The translations under genes and the position numbers were made by a program. 64,000 nt of DNA from Pseudoalteromonas phenolica. Its GTDB lineage: Bacteria; Pseudomonadota; Gammaproteobacteria; Enterobacterales; Alteromonadaceae. The stretch covers positions 92,503-156,502 of the forward strand of contig NZ_PPSW01000027.1 in NCBI RefSeq assembly GCF_005876835.1, written 5' to 3'. This document shows, piece after piece, positions 57,520 through 64,000 of the stretch; the first letter of the stretch is position 1; every line of letters starts with the position of its first letter. Below the pieces are notes generated by a model, which was given only the letters and a program-made list of their open reading frames with translations, made no database searches and was not told the origin of the DNA.

Positions 57520-58353
57520 TTATGTTTTTTTACGGTAAATAATCCCCGGATTACAACGTATCATTTCAAACTCATCACTGAGCCCCGCCATCGATTCAGA
57601 TGCCCCTAAAAACAAATACCCTCTAGGATTCAGAGCCTGCGCAAACTGAGAAATAATCTTAGCTTTCACTTCTGGCGAGAAGTAAATCAGTACATTTCTG
57701 CAAAAGATAACGTCAAACTTCCCCATTAAAGAATATGAATCTAGCAAATTAAGGTGCCTAAAATTAACCATTCTCTTTATTGGGTCAACAACTCGTGCCA
57801 TGCCGTTGCCACTGTCTTGAAAAAACTTTTGACGACGTTCAACGGACAACCCTCGTGCTAAGGCCAATGAGTCATACTCTGCATTTTTACACATATCAAG
57901 CATGGTATTTGAAATGTCAGTACCAACAATTTGTACACCCATTTTCAGTGCGCCTGGGTTTTGAGACTGATACTCCTGTGTCGCCATCGCAATAGAGTAT
58001 GGCTCCTGGCCTGAAGAGCTTGCCGCTGACCAGATTTTTAAGCCCCTTCGAGTGTCTTTCAATTCTGGGTATATTTTACTTTTTAACAACTCAAAAGGAT
58101 AAGTATCTCTAAACCAGAGAGTTTCGTTTGTGGTCATGGCATCAACAACAGCAGCTCTTAGCTGACGTTCATGAGGGCTCAGTGTCTTAGCGACAAGCGC
58201 TGAAAGAGAGTCCACCCCAAAGCGAGCCATCAACGGAGCTAAACGGCTTTTTACCAAATAAAGTTTATTATCTCCAAGAACAATCCCGCATTGCTGCTCT
58301 AGGAAGGTTCTGAACTGGTCATATTCGCCTTGTTGAAGGTTTTTATTTTCCAA
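57520..58353 (-). CDS. cheR: CheR, chemoreceptor methyltransferase
   Basis: CheR methylates glutamates on chemoreceptors using SAM. The 277-residue protein has an N-terminal helical domain and the Rossmann-type methyltransferase with TTNETLWFRDTYPFELLK, LKIWSAASSSGQEPYSIAMA, QIVGTDISNTMLDMCKN and FDVIFCRNVLIYFSPEVKAK. The length is typical. It lies 17 bp after cheV. Confidence 0.96.
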   Translation of the reverse strand: MENKNLQQGEYDQFRTFLEQQCGIVLGDNKLYLVKSRLAPLMARFGVDSLSALVAKTLSPHERQLRAAVVDAMTTNETLWFRDTYPFELLKSKIYPELKDTRRGLKIWSAASSSGQEPYSIAMATQEYQSQNPGALKMGVQIVGTDISNTMLDMCKNAEYDSLALARGLSVERRQKFFQDSGNGMARVVDPIKRMVNFRHLNLLDSYSLMGKFDVIFCRNVLIYFSPEVKAKIISQFAQALNPRGYLFLGASESMAGLSDEFEMIRCNPGIIYRKKT

Positions 58354-58370
58354 GATACTACCGCCGTTAT

Positions 58371-59303
58371 CTAATCACAATGAACCCATTTTTTAACCGC
58401 TGTTGCTAATTCATCAGGGTTAAACTTTGCAATAAAATCATCAGCGCCAACTTTTTCAATCATAGCCTGATTAAACACCCCACTTAGTGAAGTGTGTAAG
58501 ATTACATGCAAAGGGGCTAATTTTGGATCTGCTTTAATTTCAGCAGTTAACGTATAGCCATCCATTTCAGGCATTTCTACATCTGAAATAAGCAGGCCTA
58601 CACGCTCAGTGATGTCATTTTGACAATCAACTTCTGCAATCTCTTTTAGCCTAATTAAAGCTTCTTTACCATTTTTTGCTAATTCTGTTTGAACACCTAA
58701 TGGCTCCAAAGCACGCTTGACTTGATTTCTTGCAACTGCAGAGTCATCTGCGATAAATACAATTCGCTCACCAAGGTCTTTTTGCATTTCACCATCAGAC
58801 ACTATTTCTTCGCTGACTTCAGTATTAACAGGGCATATTTCGTTGAGAATCTTTTCTACGTCTAGTATCTCGACTAGTTCGTTTTCAATTTCTGTCACTG
58901 CCGTTAAATAGGAGTACCTACCCGCACCATCTGGTGGCGGCATAATTTTTTCCCAATTCATATTAACGATTCTTTCAACCGCACCGACCAAAAAGCCCTG
59001 CACTGAACGGTTGTATTCAGCAATGATAATAAAACAGTCTTTAATGTTTTCGATGGGTGGACCACCCACAGCTAAAGACATGTCGATAACTGAAATAGTT
59101 TGACCACGAATATGGGCAACGCCGCGAATGTAAGAGTTTGATTTCGGCATACTGGTGAGGGGCGGACACTGAAGCACTTCTCTAACTTTAAATACATTGA
59201 TGCCAAATCTTTGACGACCTCTCAGTCGAAAAAGTAGCAACTCTAGGCGGTTTTGCCCAACCAACTGAGTACGCTGGTTTACAGAGTCTAAAACACCTGC
59301 CAT
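58371..59303 (-). CDS. cheV: CheV, chemotaxis coupling protein with receiver domain
   Basis: CheV couples receptors to CheA and carries a regulatory receiver. The 310-residue protein has a CheW-like domain (residues about 15-160: LLLFRLRGRQRFGINVFKVR, IRGVAHIRGQTISVIDMSLA) and a receiver domain (about 180-310) with likely phosphoacceptor D241 in LLISDVEMPEMDGYTL. No sigma54 or clear sigma28 site was found upstream. The cheV-cheR-flgB order is as in Vibrio. Confidence 0.96.
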   Translation of the reverse strand: MAGVLDSVNQRTQLVGQNRLELLLFRLRGRQRFGINVFKVREVLQCPPLTSMPKSNSYIRGVAHIRGQTISVIDMSLAVGGPPIENIKDCFIIIAEYNRSVQGFLVGAVERIVNMNWEKIMPPPDGAGRYSYLTAVTEIENELVEILDVEKILNEICPVNTEVSEEIVSDGEMQKDLGERIVFIADDSAVARNQVKRALEPLGVQTELAKNGKEALIRLKEIAEVDCQNDITERVGLLISDVEMPEMDGYTLTAEIKADPKLAPLHVILHTSLSGVFNQAMIEKVGADDFIAKFNPDELATAVKKWVHCD

Positions 59304-59443
59304 TTCAATCTCCTACATAACGGTCATCTTGGTAATATCATACGCTTTAAAGGATACTAATCATAGAAGTACCTTGAAGGAATATGGTATTTCACGCAAA
59401 ATCTTTATACCTTGTTTCTCCAGATAAGCATAGTCGAAACATC

Positions 59444-60151
59444 ATGAGTTTGTTAAAAAAAACCAAATCATATGAGATTTTTTGTGTAATGGCTTGTTTT
59501 CTAGCCAGCTACATGAGTCAAGCACAAATTTATACGAACACCAACTTAGAAATGGGGGCTGAAAGGTTTATTACTCAGCAAATTGAGCTAAATACCAATA
59601 TCAAAACAACCATTAAAGCATTACCATTAGATGCTCGATTGTCAGAACGCGCTTGTGAGAGTCCTTTGTCATTCTCTACCAATGCAACACCACCTTTTAA
59701 CAGACAAGTTACAGTAAAAGTAAAATGTGAAGACACATCAAGCTGGACTCAGTTTGTGCATGTGAGAATTGAAGAGCTTCACCCTGTGATAGTTACAACT
59801 CAGGCTATTAACAAAGGAGAGTTAATTACCAGCGAATCTATCAGCATTGAATTCAAACCTAAACACTTTGTCAGGGCCAGTAATTTAGATACCGAGCAAT
59901 ACCTGATTGGTAGCAGAAGTAAAAGAGTACTTAGAGCTGGTACAGCCATCGGGCTTCATCATATATGTATGGTTTGCAAAGGCGACAATGTGACAATTTA
60001 TGCTAAAACTCGCACCTTAACAATAAAAACAACTGGCGTAGCACTTCAAGATGGAAATGTTGGCGAACAAATAAGAGTTAAAAATCAAAAGTCTGGAAAA
60101 ACTATCTCCGCAAGAGTAAAAGATGTAGAATCTGTTGAGGTTAATATTTAA
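59444..60151 (+). CDS. flgA: FlgA, P-ring assembly chaperone
   Basis: FlgA is the periplasmic chaperone for FlgI. The start is set at MSLLKKTKSYE because a signal peptide follows directly (IFCVMACFLASYMSQAQ). An upstream ATG at 59384 has a GAAGGA sequence before it but would give a 50-residue leader, so the start is not settled. The 235-residue protein has the SAF-like domain (VVTTQAINKGELITSESISI, IGSRSKRVLRAGTAIGLHH) and the C-terminal VGEQIRVKNQKSGKTISARV of FlgA. It is divergent from cheV. Confidence 0.92.
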   Translation: MSLLKKTKSYEIFCVMACFLASYMSQAQIYTNTNLEMGAERFITQQIELNTNIKTTIKALPLDARLSERACESPLSFSTNATPPFNRQVTVKVKCEDTSSWTQFVHVRIEELHPVIVTTQAINKGELITSESISIEFKPKHFVRASNLDTEQYLIGSRSKRVLRAGTAIGLHHICMVCKGDNVTIYAKTRTLTIKTTGVALQDGNVGEQIRVKNQKSGKTISARVKDVESVEVNI

Positions 60152-60160
60152 CTTTTTTAC

Positions 60161-60187
60161 TAAAGTTATAAGCAAACAGGTCGATAG
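60161..60187 (+). promoter_or_regulatory. Sigma28 (FliA) promoter for flgMN
   Basis: TAAAGTTA and GTCGATAG are separated by 11 bases, near-consensus. It is 31 bp before the flgM ATG, in the gap after flgA. It lets FliA make its own anti-sigma factor. Confidence 0.8.
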
Positions 60188-60218
60188 ATAGGCATGAGTA
60201 ATTTTTGGGTCAATTATC

Positions 60219-60542
60219 ATGGTTAATAATATAAAAGGGCAATCTCAGCCAAACAGTGTGCTTGATAATATCAAGCAACAAAAAACTGATATGCAAAAGT
60301 CTGACGCGAACGTGACAGCTGAAATAGCTAAAGCCCCTCAAAAGGCTGCAACTGACTCTGTGAGTTTAACACCACAAGCACAACAACTAAAAAGTTTGCA
60401 AGAAAAAGCGCAACAAGCGCCTTCTTTTGACAGCAAAAAAGTTGAGGAGCTAAAGAAAGCAATTAGTGAAGGTAAATATCAGGTTGATGCTGAAAAATTA
60501 GCTAAGAATATTGCGGCATTTGAGTTTGACGTGTATGGATGA
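60219..60542 (+). CDS. flgM: FlgM, anti-sigma28 factor
   Basis: FlgM binds FliA until the hook is built, then is exported. The 107-residue protein has a disordered, Lys/Gln/Ala-rich N-terminal half and the conserved C-terminal sigma-binding region with DSVSLTPQAQQLKSLQEKAQ and VEELKKAISEGKYQVDAEKL (ending AKNIAAFEFDVYG). The length is usual. It overlaps flgN by 8 bp. Confidence 0.95.
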   Translation: MVNNIKGQSQPNSVLDNIKQQKTDMQKSDANVTAEIAKAPQKAATDSVSLTPQAQQLKSLQEKAQQAPSFDSKKVEELKKAISEGKYQVDAEKLAKNIAAFEFDVYG

Positions 60543-60963
60543 TCAAATAAACCTTTGTCATCATAAGTTAGAAAACCAATTACAGCACCTTAACGCTTTG
60601 ACCCAGCTTTTAGATGCAGAGCTAGCATGCCTTGCCAGCAAAAAAGGCGATGGCTTAAAAGACATCGCACGTGAAAAACTTTCTCTTCTTAATACCATTC
60701 AAAAGTTAGATAAAGAACTTTCGGGTTTTAACCAAGATATTTTTAAAACTGAACAAATAAAACCTTTAACAGAATCTGTAAATTCTTTACTACTCAAATG
60801 TAAGAAGCAAAATGAGGTTAATGCTCAGGCTGCACATCAGGCCCAGCTTGCAGTTAGAGAGCTTAAAAATATATTAATCGGTGCCCCCACTTCTGTTACT
60901 TATGGACAAGATGGTGGTGTTATAAGTGAGAACTCTGAGTTTGTTAAAAACTTAAAAGCCTAA
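60535..60963 (+). CDS. flgN: FlgN, FlgK/FlgL export chaperone
   Basis: FlgN is the chaperone for the hook-junction proteins FlgK and FlgL. The start MDDQINLCHH overlaps the end of flgM by 8 bp. A frame back to 60511 is longer but has no signal. The 142-residue protein is helical, with QLLDAELACLASKKGDGLKD and IAREKLSLLNTIQKLDKEL, the FlgN pattern. The identity is also supported by the flgM-flgN pairing. Confidence 0.9.
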   Translation: MDDQINLCHHKLENQLQHLNALTQLLDAELACLASKKGDGLKDIAREKLSLLNTIQKLDKELSGFNQDIFKTEQIKPLTESVNSLLLKCKKQNEVNAQAAHQAQLAVRELKNILIGAPTSVTYGQDGGVISENSEFVKNLKA

Positions 60964-60973
60964 TACTTGAAAA

Positions 60974-61002
60974 ATTACTAATCACATTTTTTGGTTAGTA
61001 AT
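60974..61002 (-). terminator. Probable terminator of flgP
   Basis: ATTACTAA and TTAGTAAT pair across 13 bases and overlap the flgP stop codon. On the minus strand TTTTTC follows. It lies between the convergent flgN and flgP. Confidence 0.5.
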
Positions 61003-61462
61003 AGATCACTCGCTTTACTTTTCTTGGTTTTATAGCACTAATATACAGCTCGTGTACTTTTTTCATATCTAGCTCTAATTCTGTCGCGTAAGTATCACCG
61101 ACAGAGTATGTCTTCACTATTTTCGCGCCTTTAATTAAACCGCCGACTTTACTCGATAAGCCATCCGTTTGAGCGATTGCCCCTTTTACAGTCATTGTTG
61201 ATGTGAGCTTTTGCCCATGTACTTGCTCGGCAAGCTCCCTGTATGCTTCTAGTTTAGACACTTTAATTGCCATCAACATCTTTTGCGCATCCGTTTCACC
61301 TGGTTGACTGCTCAAAGGCGCATACCCCACAGCTCGTAAAACAGGGTAATAATCCGGCTCTTCGTAGGCATACTCTATATGCTTATCAAATACTGAGCTA
61401 CAGCCTGAAAGTAGAATAGAACATGTTACCAATGATGAATAAAAAACGTTTTTCGCTTTCAT
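60995..61462 (-). CDS. flgP: FlgP, outer-membrane flagellar lipoprotein
   Basis: FlgP is a lipoprotein that makes the basal disc (H-ring region) in Vibrio and Campylobacter. The start MKAKNVFYSSL gives a lipoprotein signal ending LLSGC (lipidated C21). The 155-residue protein has the LPP20-type fold segments PVLRAVGYAPLSSQ, KLEAYRELAEQVHGQKLTST and the C-terminal LELDMKKVHELYISAIKPRK. It is divergent from flgT. The flgO gene that accompanies flgP in Vibrio is not in this window. Confidence 0.9.
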   Translation of the reverse strand: MKAKNVFYSSLVTCSILLSGCSSVFDKHIEYAYEEPDYYPVLRAVGYAPLSSQPGETDAQKMLMAIKVSKLEAYRELAEQVHGQKLTSTMTVKGAIAQTDGLSSKVGGLIKGAKIVKTYSVGDTYATELELDMKKVHELYISAIKPRKVKRVIYY

Positions 61463-61497
61463 AATAAACACACCAAGTTAAAGTCTGTCCATTCGAT

Positions 61498-61512
61498 GCA
61501 TTTTTCACGCCA
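61498..61512 (-). promoter_or_regulatory. Sigma54 promoter for flgP
   Basis: The minus-strand site TGGCGTGAAAAATGC keeps the GG-N10-GC spacing. It is about 36 bp before the flgP start and back-to-back with the flgT promoter. Confidence 0.65.
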
Positions 61513-61519
61513 ACAAAGC

Positions 61520-61534
61520 TGGTACGTCTATTGC
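61520..61534 (+). promoter_or_regulatory. Sigma54 promoter for flgT
   Basis: TGGTACGTCTATTGC has exact GG-N10-GC spacing and a perfect TTGC -12 box. It is about 35 bp before the flgT ATG. Its -24 end is 8 bp from the -24 end of the flgP promoter. Confidence 0.72.
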
Positions 61535-61569
61535 TTTTGGTATATTAAGCGAATCAGTTTGGAATCGAA

Positions 61570-62760
61570 ATGATGAAACATATTCTAATAATTGCACTAC
61601 TTGCATTCTGCGCTCATGCAAAAGCAGAATGGTTTGAGGTAGTCGGTTATGGCGGCATAGTTGATGGTGACACGTCTTCAGCAAGACAAATGGCTGTCAA
61701 AGATGCCATAACCCAAGCTTTGATATTCTCTGGTGCTACGGTGTCTAGCGTTCAGACAGTTGCCGACGGTGTTCTCGAGCAAGACGAGTTAAAGATTAAA
61801 ACCCATGGTCAGATACAGCATGTAAATTTGATCAATGAACAGCAACAAGGCGAGCAATACTCTGTAACGCTACATCTAGATATTATTCCCCAGCAAGCAC
61901 AGTGTCTTGAGTCAAAATTTAATAAACAGATTACTGTCACACAAAGCCAATTAACACACCCAGATCAAGCTAGGCTAGGTCAAATTTTTGACATACCCAA
62001 AGCCAGTTCACAGCGTTTATTTAATACTTTAAACGAGCGAAATTTAGGCGTAAAAATGATTCCTTACATTGATCGAAAGCTTGATATCCGGGCTTTCTTT
62101 GCACAGCAGTTTGAGTACAACGCTAACTTAATTGATACGTTAAGTCGCAGTAGTAATAGTCAGTACGTATTGCTGAGTCAAATCACTGATATTTCTCAAG
62201 GCAGAAGGATGAACAACGATTACGCATTTTGGGAAAGTGAGGCCTATATGCGCAACTTTAAAATTGACTTTGCACTATTTGATTCTCAGACAAACGATCA
62301 AGTCTGGTCTCAACATTACAGTGTTCAAGGTATTTGGCCACATAAAAAAACCCAGATCGTGAATGTAAATAGTGAGGAGTTTTGGCGAACCGATTATGGT
62401 CAAAAAATTCAAACTATTTACAATAAGGTCAGTCAAGACCTAAATACCGCGGTAAGTTGTCTGAAAACAACTGGCAAAATATTAATGATCGACTCTGATA
62501 GAGTGGTGATTAACTTAGGGCAAAGCCATGGACTTGAAGCGGGACAAGTACTTTCAATCCTTCACAGAAGCAATTTGACTGCGGCAAATGGCATGCAGTT
62601 TTCACATCATATTCAAACCATTGAACAAGTTGTAGTTGAACAAGTGAATGCGCAAAGTGCCATCGCTAGAAACTTAAGTGACAGGCCTTTGAGTAATATT
62701 CAGCTTAATGACGTCATTAAGGTGGTTGTTAAAGAGCCTGAATCATTCTCGTTAAAATAA
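61570..62760 (+). CDS. flgT: FlgT, H-ring protein
   Basis: FlgT builds the H-ring around the P/L rings in Na+-driven polar motors of Vibrio and allows T-ring assembly. The 396-residue protein has a signal peptide (KHILIIALLAFCAHAKA), an N-terminal domain with RQMAVKDAITQALIFSGATV, and a C-terminal domain with IMIDSDRVVINLGQSHGLEA and GQVLSILHRSNL. The length is typical (377 in V. alginolyticus). The start is ATGATG; either codon could be used. Confidence 0.92.
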   Translation: MMKHILIIALLAFCAHAKAEWFEVVGYGGIVDGDTSSARQMAVKDAITQALIFSGATVSSVQTVADGVLEQDELKIKTHGQIQHVNLINEQQQGEQYSVTLHLDIIPQQAQCLESKFNKQITVTQSQLTHPDQARLGQIFDIPKASSQRLFNTLNERNLGVKMIPYIDRKLDIRAFFAQQFEYNANLIDTLSRSSNSQYVLLSQITDISQGRRMNNDYAFWESEAYMRNFKIDFALFDSQTNDQVWSQHYSVQGIWPHKKTQIVNVNSEEFWRTDYGQKIQTIYNKVSQDLNTAVSCLKTTGKILMIDSDRVVINLGQSHGLEAGQVLSILHRSNLTAANGMQFSHHIQTIEQVVVEQVNAQSAIARNLSDRPLSNIQLNDVIKVVVKEPESFSLK

Positions 62761-62788
62761 CTTCATATACTCACAATTCAAGCAATAA

Positions 62789-62823
62789 AATAAGGGTAAT
62801 CTAGTTTTTAGATTGCCCTTATT
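62789..62823 (+). terminator. Intrinsic terminator after flgT
   Basis: A 15-bp stem (AATAAGGGTAATCTA, with one G-T pair) with a 5-base loop is followed by TGTTTTAC. It starts 29 bp after the flgT stop. Confidence 0.85.
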
Positions 62824-62891
62824 TGTTTTACTTACTTTAATCTAAATGTGCATTATAGATAATAAAGGCATTCAACTATGAGGAAATTAAT

Positions 62892-63617
62892 ATGCTAGAA
62901 AATCGTGAAGGACAAGCTATACCCTCTGTATCATTTCCTGTGAGAGTCGATAATGACTGGCAGAATCTCACTACAGAGCAACTTTTTAAAGGCAAAACAG
63001 TGGTAGTATTCTCCTTGCCAGGCGCTTTTACTCCAACCTGTTCATCAACACACTTACCACGTTATAACGAGCTGGCAAATGCATTCAAACAAAATGGCGT
63101 TGATGACATAATTTGTTTATCAGTAAACGATACCTTTGTTATGAATGCCTGGGCGAAAGATCAAGAAGCTGACAACATCACCCTACTCCCTGATGGTAAT
63201 GGAGAGTTCACGGACGGGATGGGCATGCTTGTCGATAAGGCTGACTTAGGCTTTGGTAAAAGAAGCTGGCGTTACTCCATGCTGGTTAAAGATGGTGTTA
63301 TTGAAAAAATGTTCATTGAGCCTGATGTACCTGGTGATCCTTTCGAAGTTTCGGATGCCGATACCATGCTTGATTACATCAACCCAGAGTGTGAAAAGCC
63401 TCAGCCTGTGAGCTTGTTTACCAAACCTGGATGTGGCTATTGTGAGAAAGCTAAAGCACACCTGATCAGTAAAGGCATCCAATTCGAAGAGATTGTATTA
63501 GGCCGTGACGCTAGCCTAACAAGTTTAAAAGCGATTTCAGGCCAAGAAACAGTGCCGCAAGCATTTATCTCTGGAAAGTATATTGGTGACTCAGAAGCGA
63601 TACTGTCGCATTTCTGA
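62892..63617 (+). CDS. Hybrid peroxiredoxin-glutaredoxin (Prx5-Grx)
   Basis: The 241-residue fusion protein reduces peroxides using glutathione without a separate glutaredoxin. The N-terminal Prx5-type domain (residues about 1-165) has the peroxidatic C50 in [12 protein letters not shown]. The C-terminal glutaredoxin domain (about 172-241) has C181-G-Y-C184 in [14 protein letters not shown] and the cis-proline TVPQAFI region. It is like the Haemophilus and Vibrio hybrid enzymes. AGGAAAT upstream of the ATG is a plausible ribosome-binding site. It is unrelated to the flagellar genes. Confidence 0.94.
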   Translation: MLENREGQAIPSVSFPVRVDNDWQNLTTEQLFKGKTVVVFSLPGAFTPTCSSTHLPRYNELANAFKQNGVDDIICLSVNDTFVMNAWAKDQEADNITLLPDGNGEFTDGMGMLVDKADLGFGKRSWRYSMLVKDGVIEKMFIEPDVPGDPFEVSDADTMLDYINPECEKPQPVSLFTKPGCGYCEKAKAHLISKGIQFEEIVLGRDASLTSLKAISGQETVPQAFISGKYIGDSEAILSHF

Positions 63618-63747
63618 TGACTGGTTCAAGCTGTTGATAATACTCTATTGAGCAAATTAAATTAAGCTAAAGATAACAAGGAAGTTATTTTACTGTGATT
63701 AAAATATAGAAGTTTAGGGTAGTAGTGATATGAGTAATCAAAATGAG
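63618..63747. other. Gap between the peroxiredoxin gene and the tRNA cluster
   Basis: I see no gene, promoter or clear terminator here. The DNA is AT-rich. Confidence 0.5.
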
Positions 63748-63824
63748 TGGCGGAGTGGACGGGACTCGAACCCGCGACCCCCGGCGTGACAGGCCGGTAT
63801 TCTAACCAACTGAACTACCACTCC
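63748..63824 (-). tRNA. tRNA-Asp (GTC)
   Basis: The 77-nt minus-strand tRNA has acceptor stem GGAGTGG/CCACTCC, discriminator G and encoded CCA. The anticodon stem-loop CCGGCCTGTCACGCCGG has anticodon GTC, and the T-arm is GCGGGTTCGAGTCCCGT. It matches E. coli tRNA-Asp in the loops. Confidence 0.97.
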
Positions 63825-63876
63825 GCAGTGGTGGGTATTTATAGAGCCAGTTCTGGAGTGACTCTTAGATATCTAA

Positions 63877-63953
63877 TGGCGGAGTGGACGGGACTCGAAC
63901 CCGCGACCCCCGGCGTGACAGGCCGGTATTCTAACCAACTGAACTACCACTCC
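63877..63953 (-). tRNA. tRNA-Asp (GTC), second copy
   Basis: This copy is identical to the first over its 77 nt. The 52-bp spacer between them contains no recognisable promoter, so one precursor transcript is likely. Confidence 0.97.
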
Positions 63954-63981
63954 GCAGAGATATCTTATTTTTTATTTGCAT

Positions 63982-64000
63982 TGGCGGAGTGGACGGGACT
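63982..64000 (-). tRNA. tRNA-Asp, third copy, 3' end only
   Basis: The last 19 bases of the window match the 3' end of the two upstream tRNA-Asp copies, including CCA and the start of the T-arm. The rest is outside the window. Confidence 0.85.

Noticed and set aside
59304..59383. Sigma54 or sigma28 promoter for cheV
   Set aside because: No GG-N10-GC match; the TAAAG and ACCGTTA boxes are at the wrong spacing.

Overview
The window is one polar-flagellum gene block from a marine gammaproteobacterium of the Alteromonadales, most likely Pseudoalteromonas or a close relative. The evidence is the FlrA/FlrB/FlrC-sigma54 hierarchy, FlhF/FlhG polar-placement proteins, Vibrio-type FlgP and FlgT disc proteins, two near-identical flagellins, moderately AT-rich DNA and three tandem tRNA-Asp copies. 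I could not run a search, so the genus is an inference.

Layout, left to right. From 1 to 18,691, all on the minus strand, are fliA (cut by the window edge), flhG, flhF, flhA, flhB, fliR, Q, P, O, N, M, L, K, J, I, H, G, F and E, which encode the export gate, C-ring/switch, MS ring and export ATPase. From 18,847 to 23,754 come flrC, flrB and flrA, with an unrelated plus-strand gene, tag, between flrB and flrA. A short divergent flagellin homologue lies at 23,910-24,695. From 24,919 to 38,090 the block is interrupted by a glycosylation island, mostly on the plus strand. The first part is a complete pseudaminic acid pathway (pseB, pseC, pseF, a fused pseG-pseH, pseI) plus a zinc-aminopeptidase-like protein. 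A lone methyltransferase follows on the minus strand. The last part is a second plus-strand cassette: aldolase, AMP-ligase, VOC protein, cyclase-type hydrolase, acyl carrier protein, AAC(3)-type acyltransferase and a Pse-associated methylase. Minus-strand flagellar genes then resume: fliT-like, fliS, the Maf flagellin glycosyltransferase, fliD, flaG, two flagellins, then flgL, K, J, I, H, G, F, E, D, C, B, and cheR and cheV. The right end holds flgA, flgM, flgN, flgP, flgT, a peroxiredoxin-glutaredoxin fusion, two tRNA-Asp genes and part of a third.

Regulation. By eye there is a set of sigma54 (RpoN) sites with exact GG-N10-GC spacing before flhA, fliK, fliE, flrB, fliS, one flagellin, flgJ, flgF, flgB, flgP and flgT, with a weaker one before flrA. 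FliA (sigma28) sites precede the other flagellin and flgM. Intrinsic terminators separate several of these units. A GCGGCAA/TTGCCGC motif recurs near three or four of the sigma54 promoters and is a candidate activator-binding site.

The most interesting part is 32,715-38,090. It looks able to make a small carboxylic acid, activate it, load it on a dedicated carrier protein and transfer it to an amino sugar. That would give the flagellin an unusual N-acylated, possibly methylated pseudaminic acid, attached by the Maf protein encoded next door.
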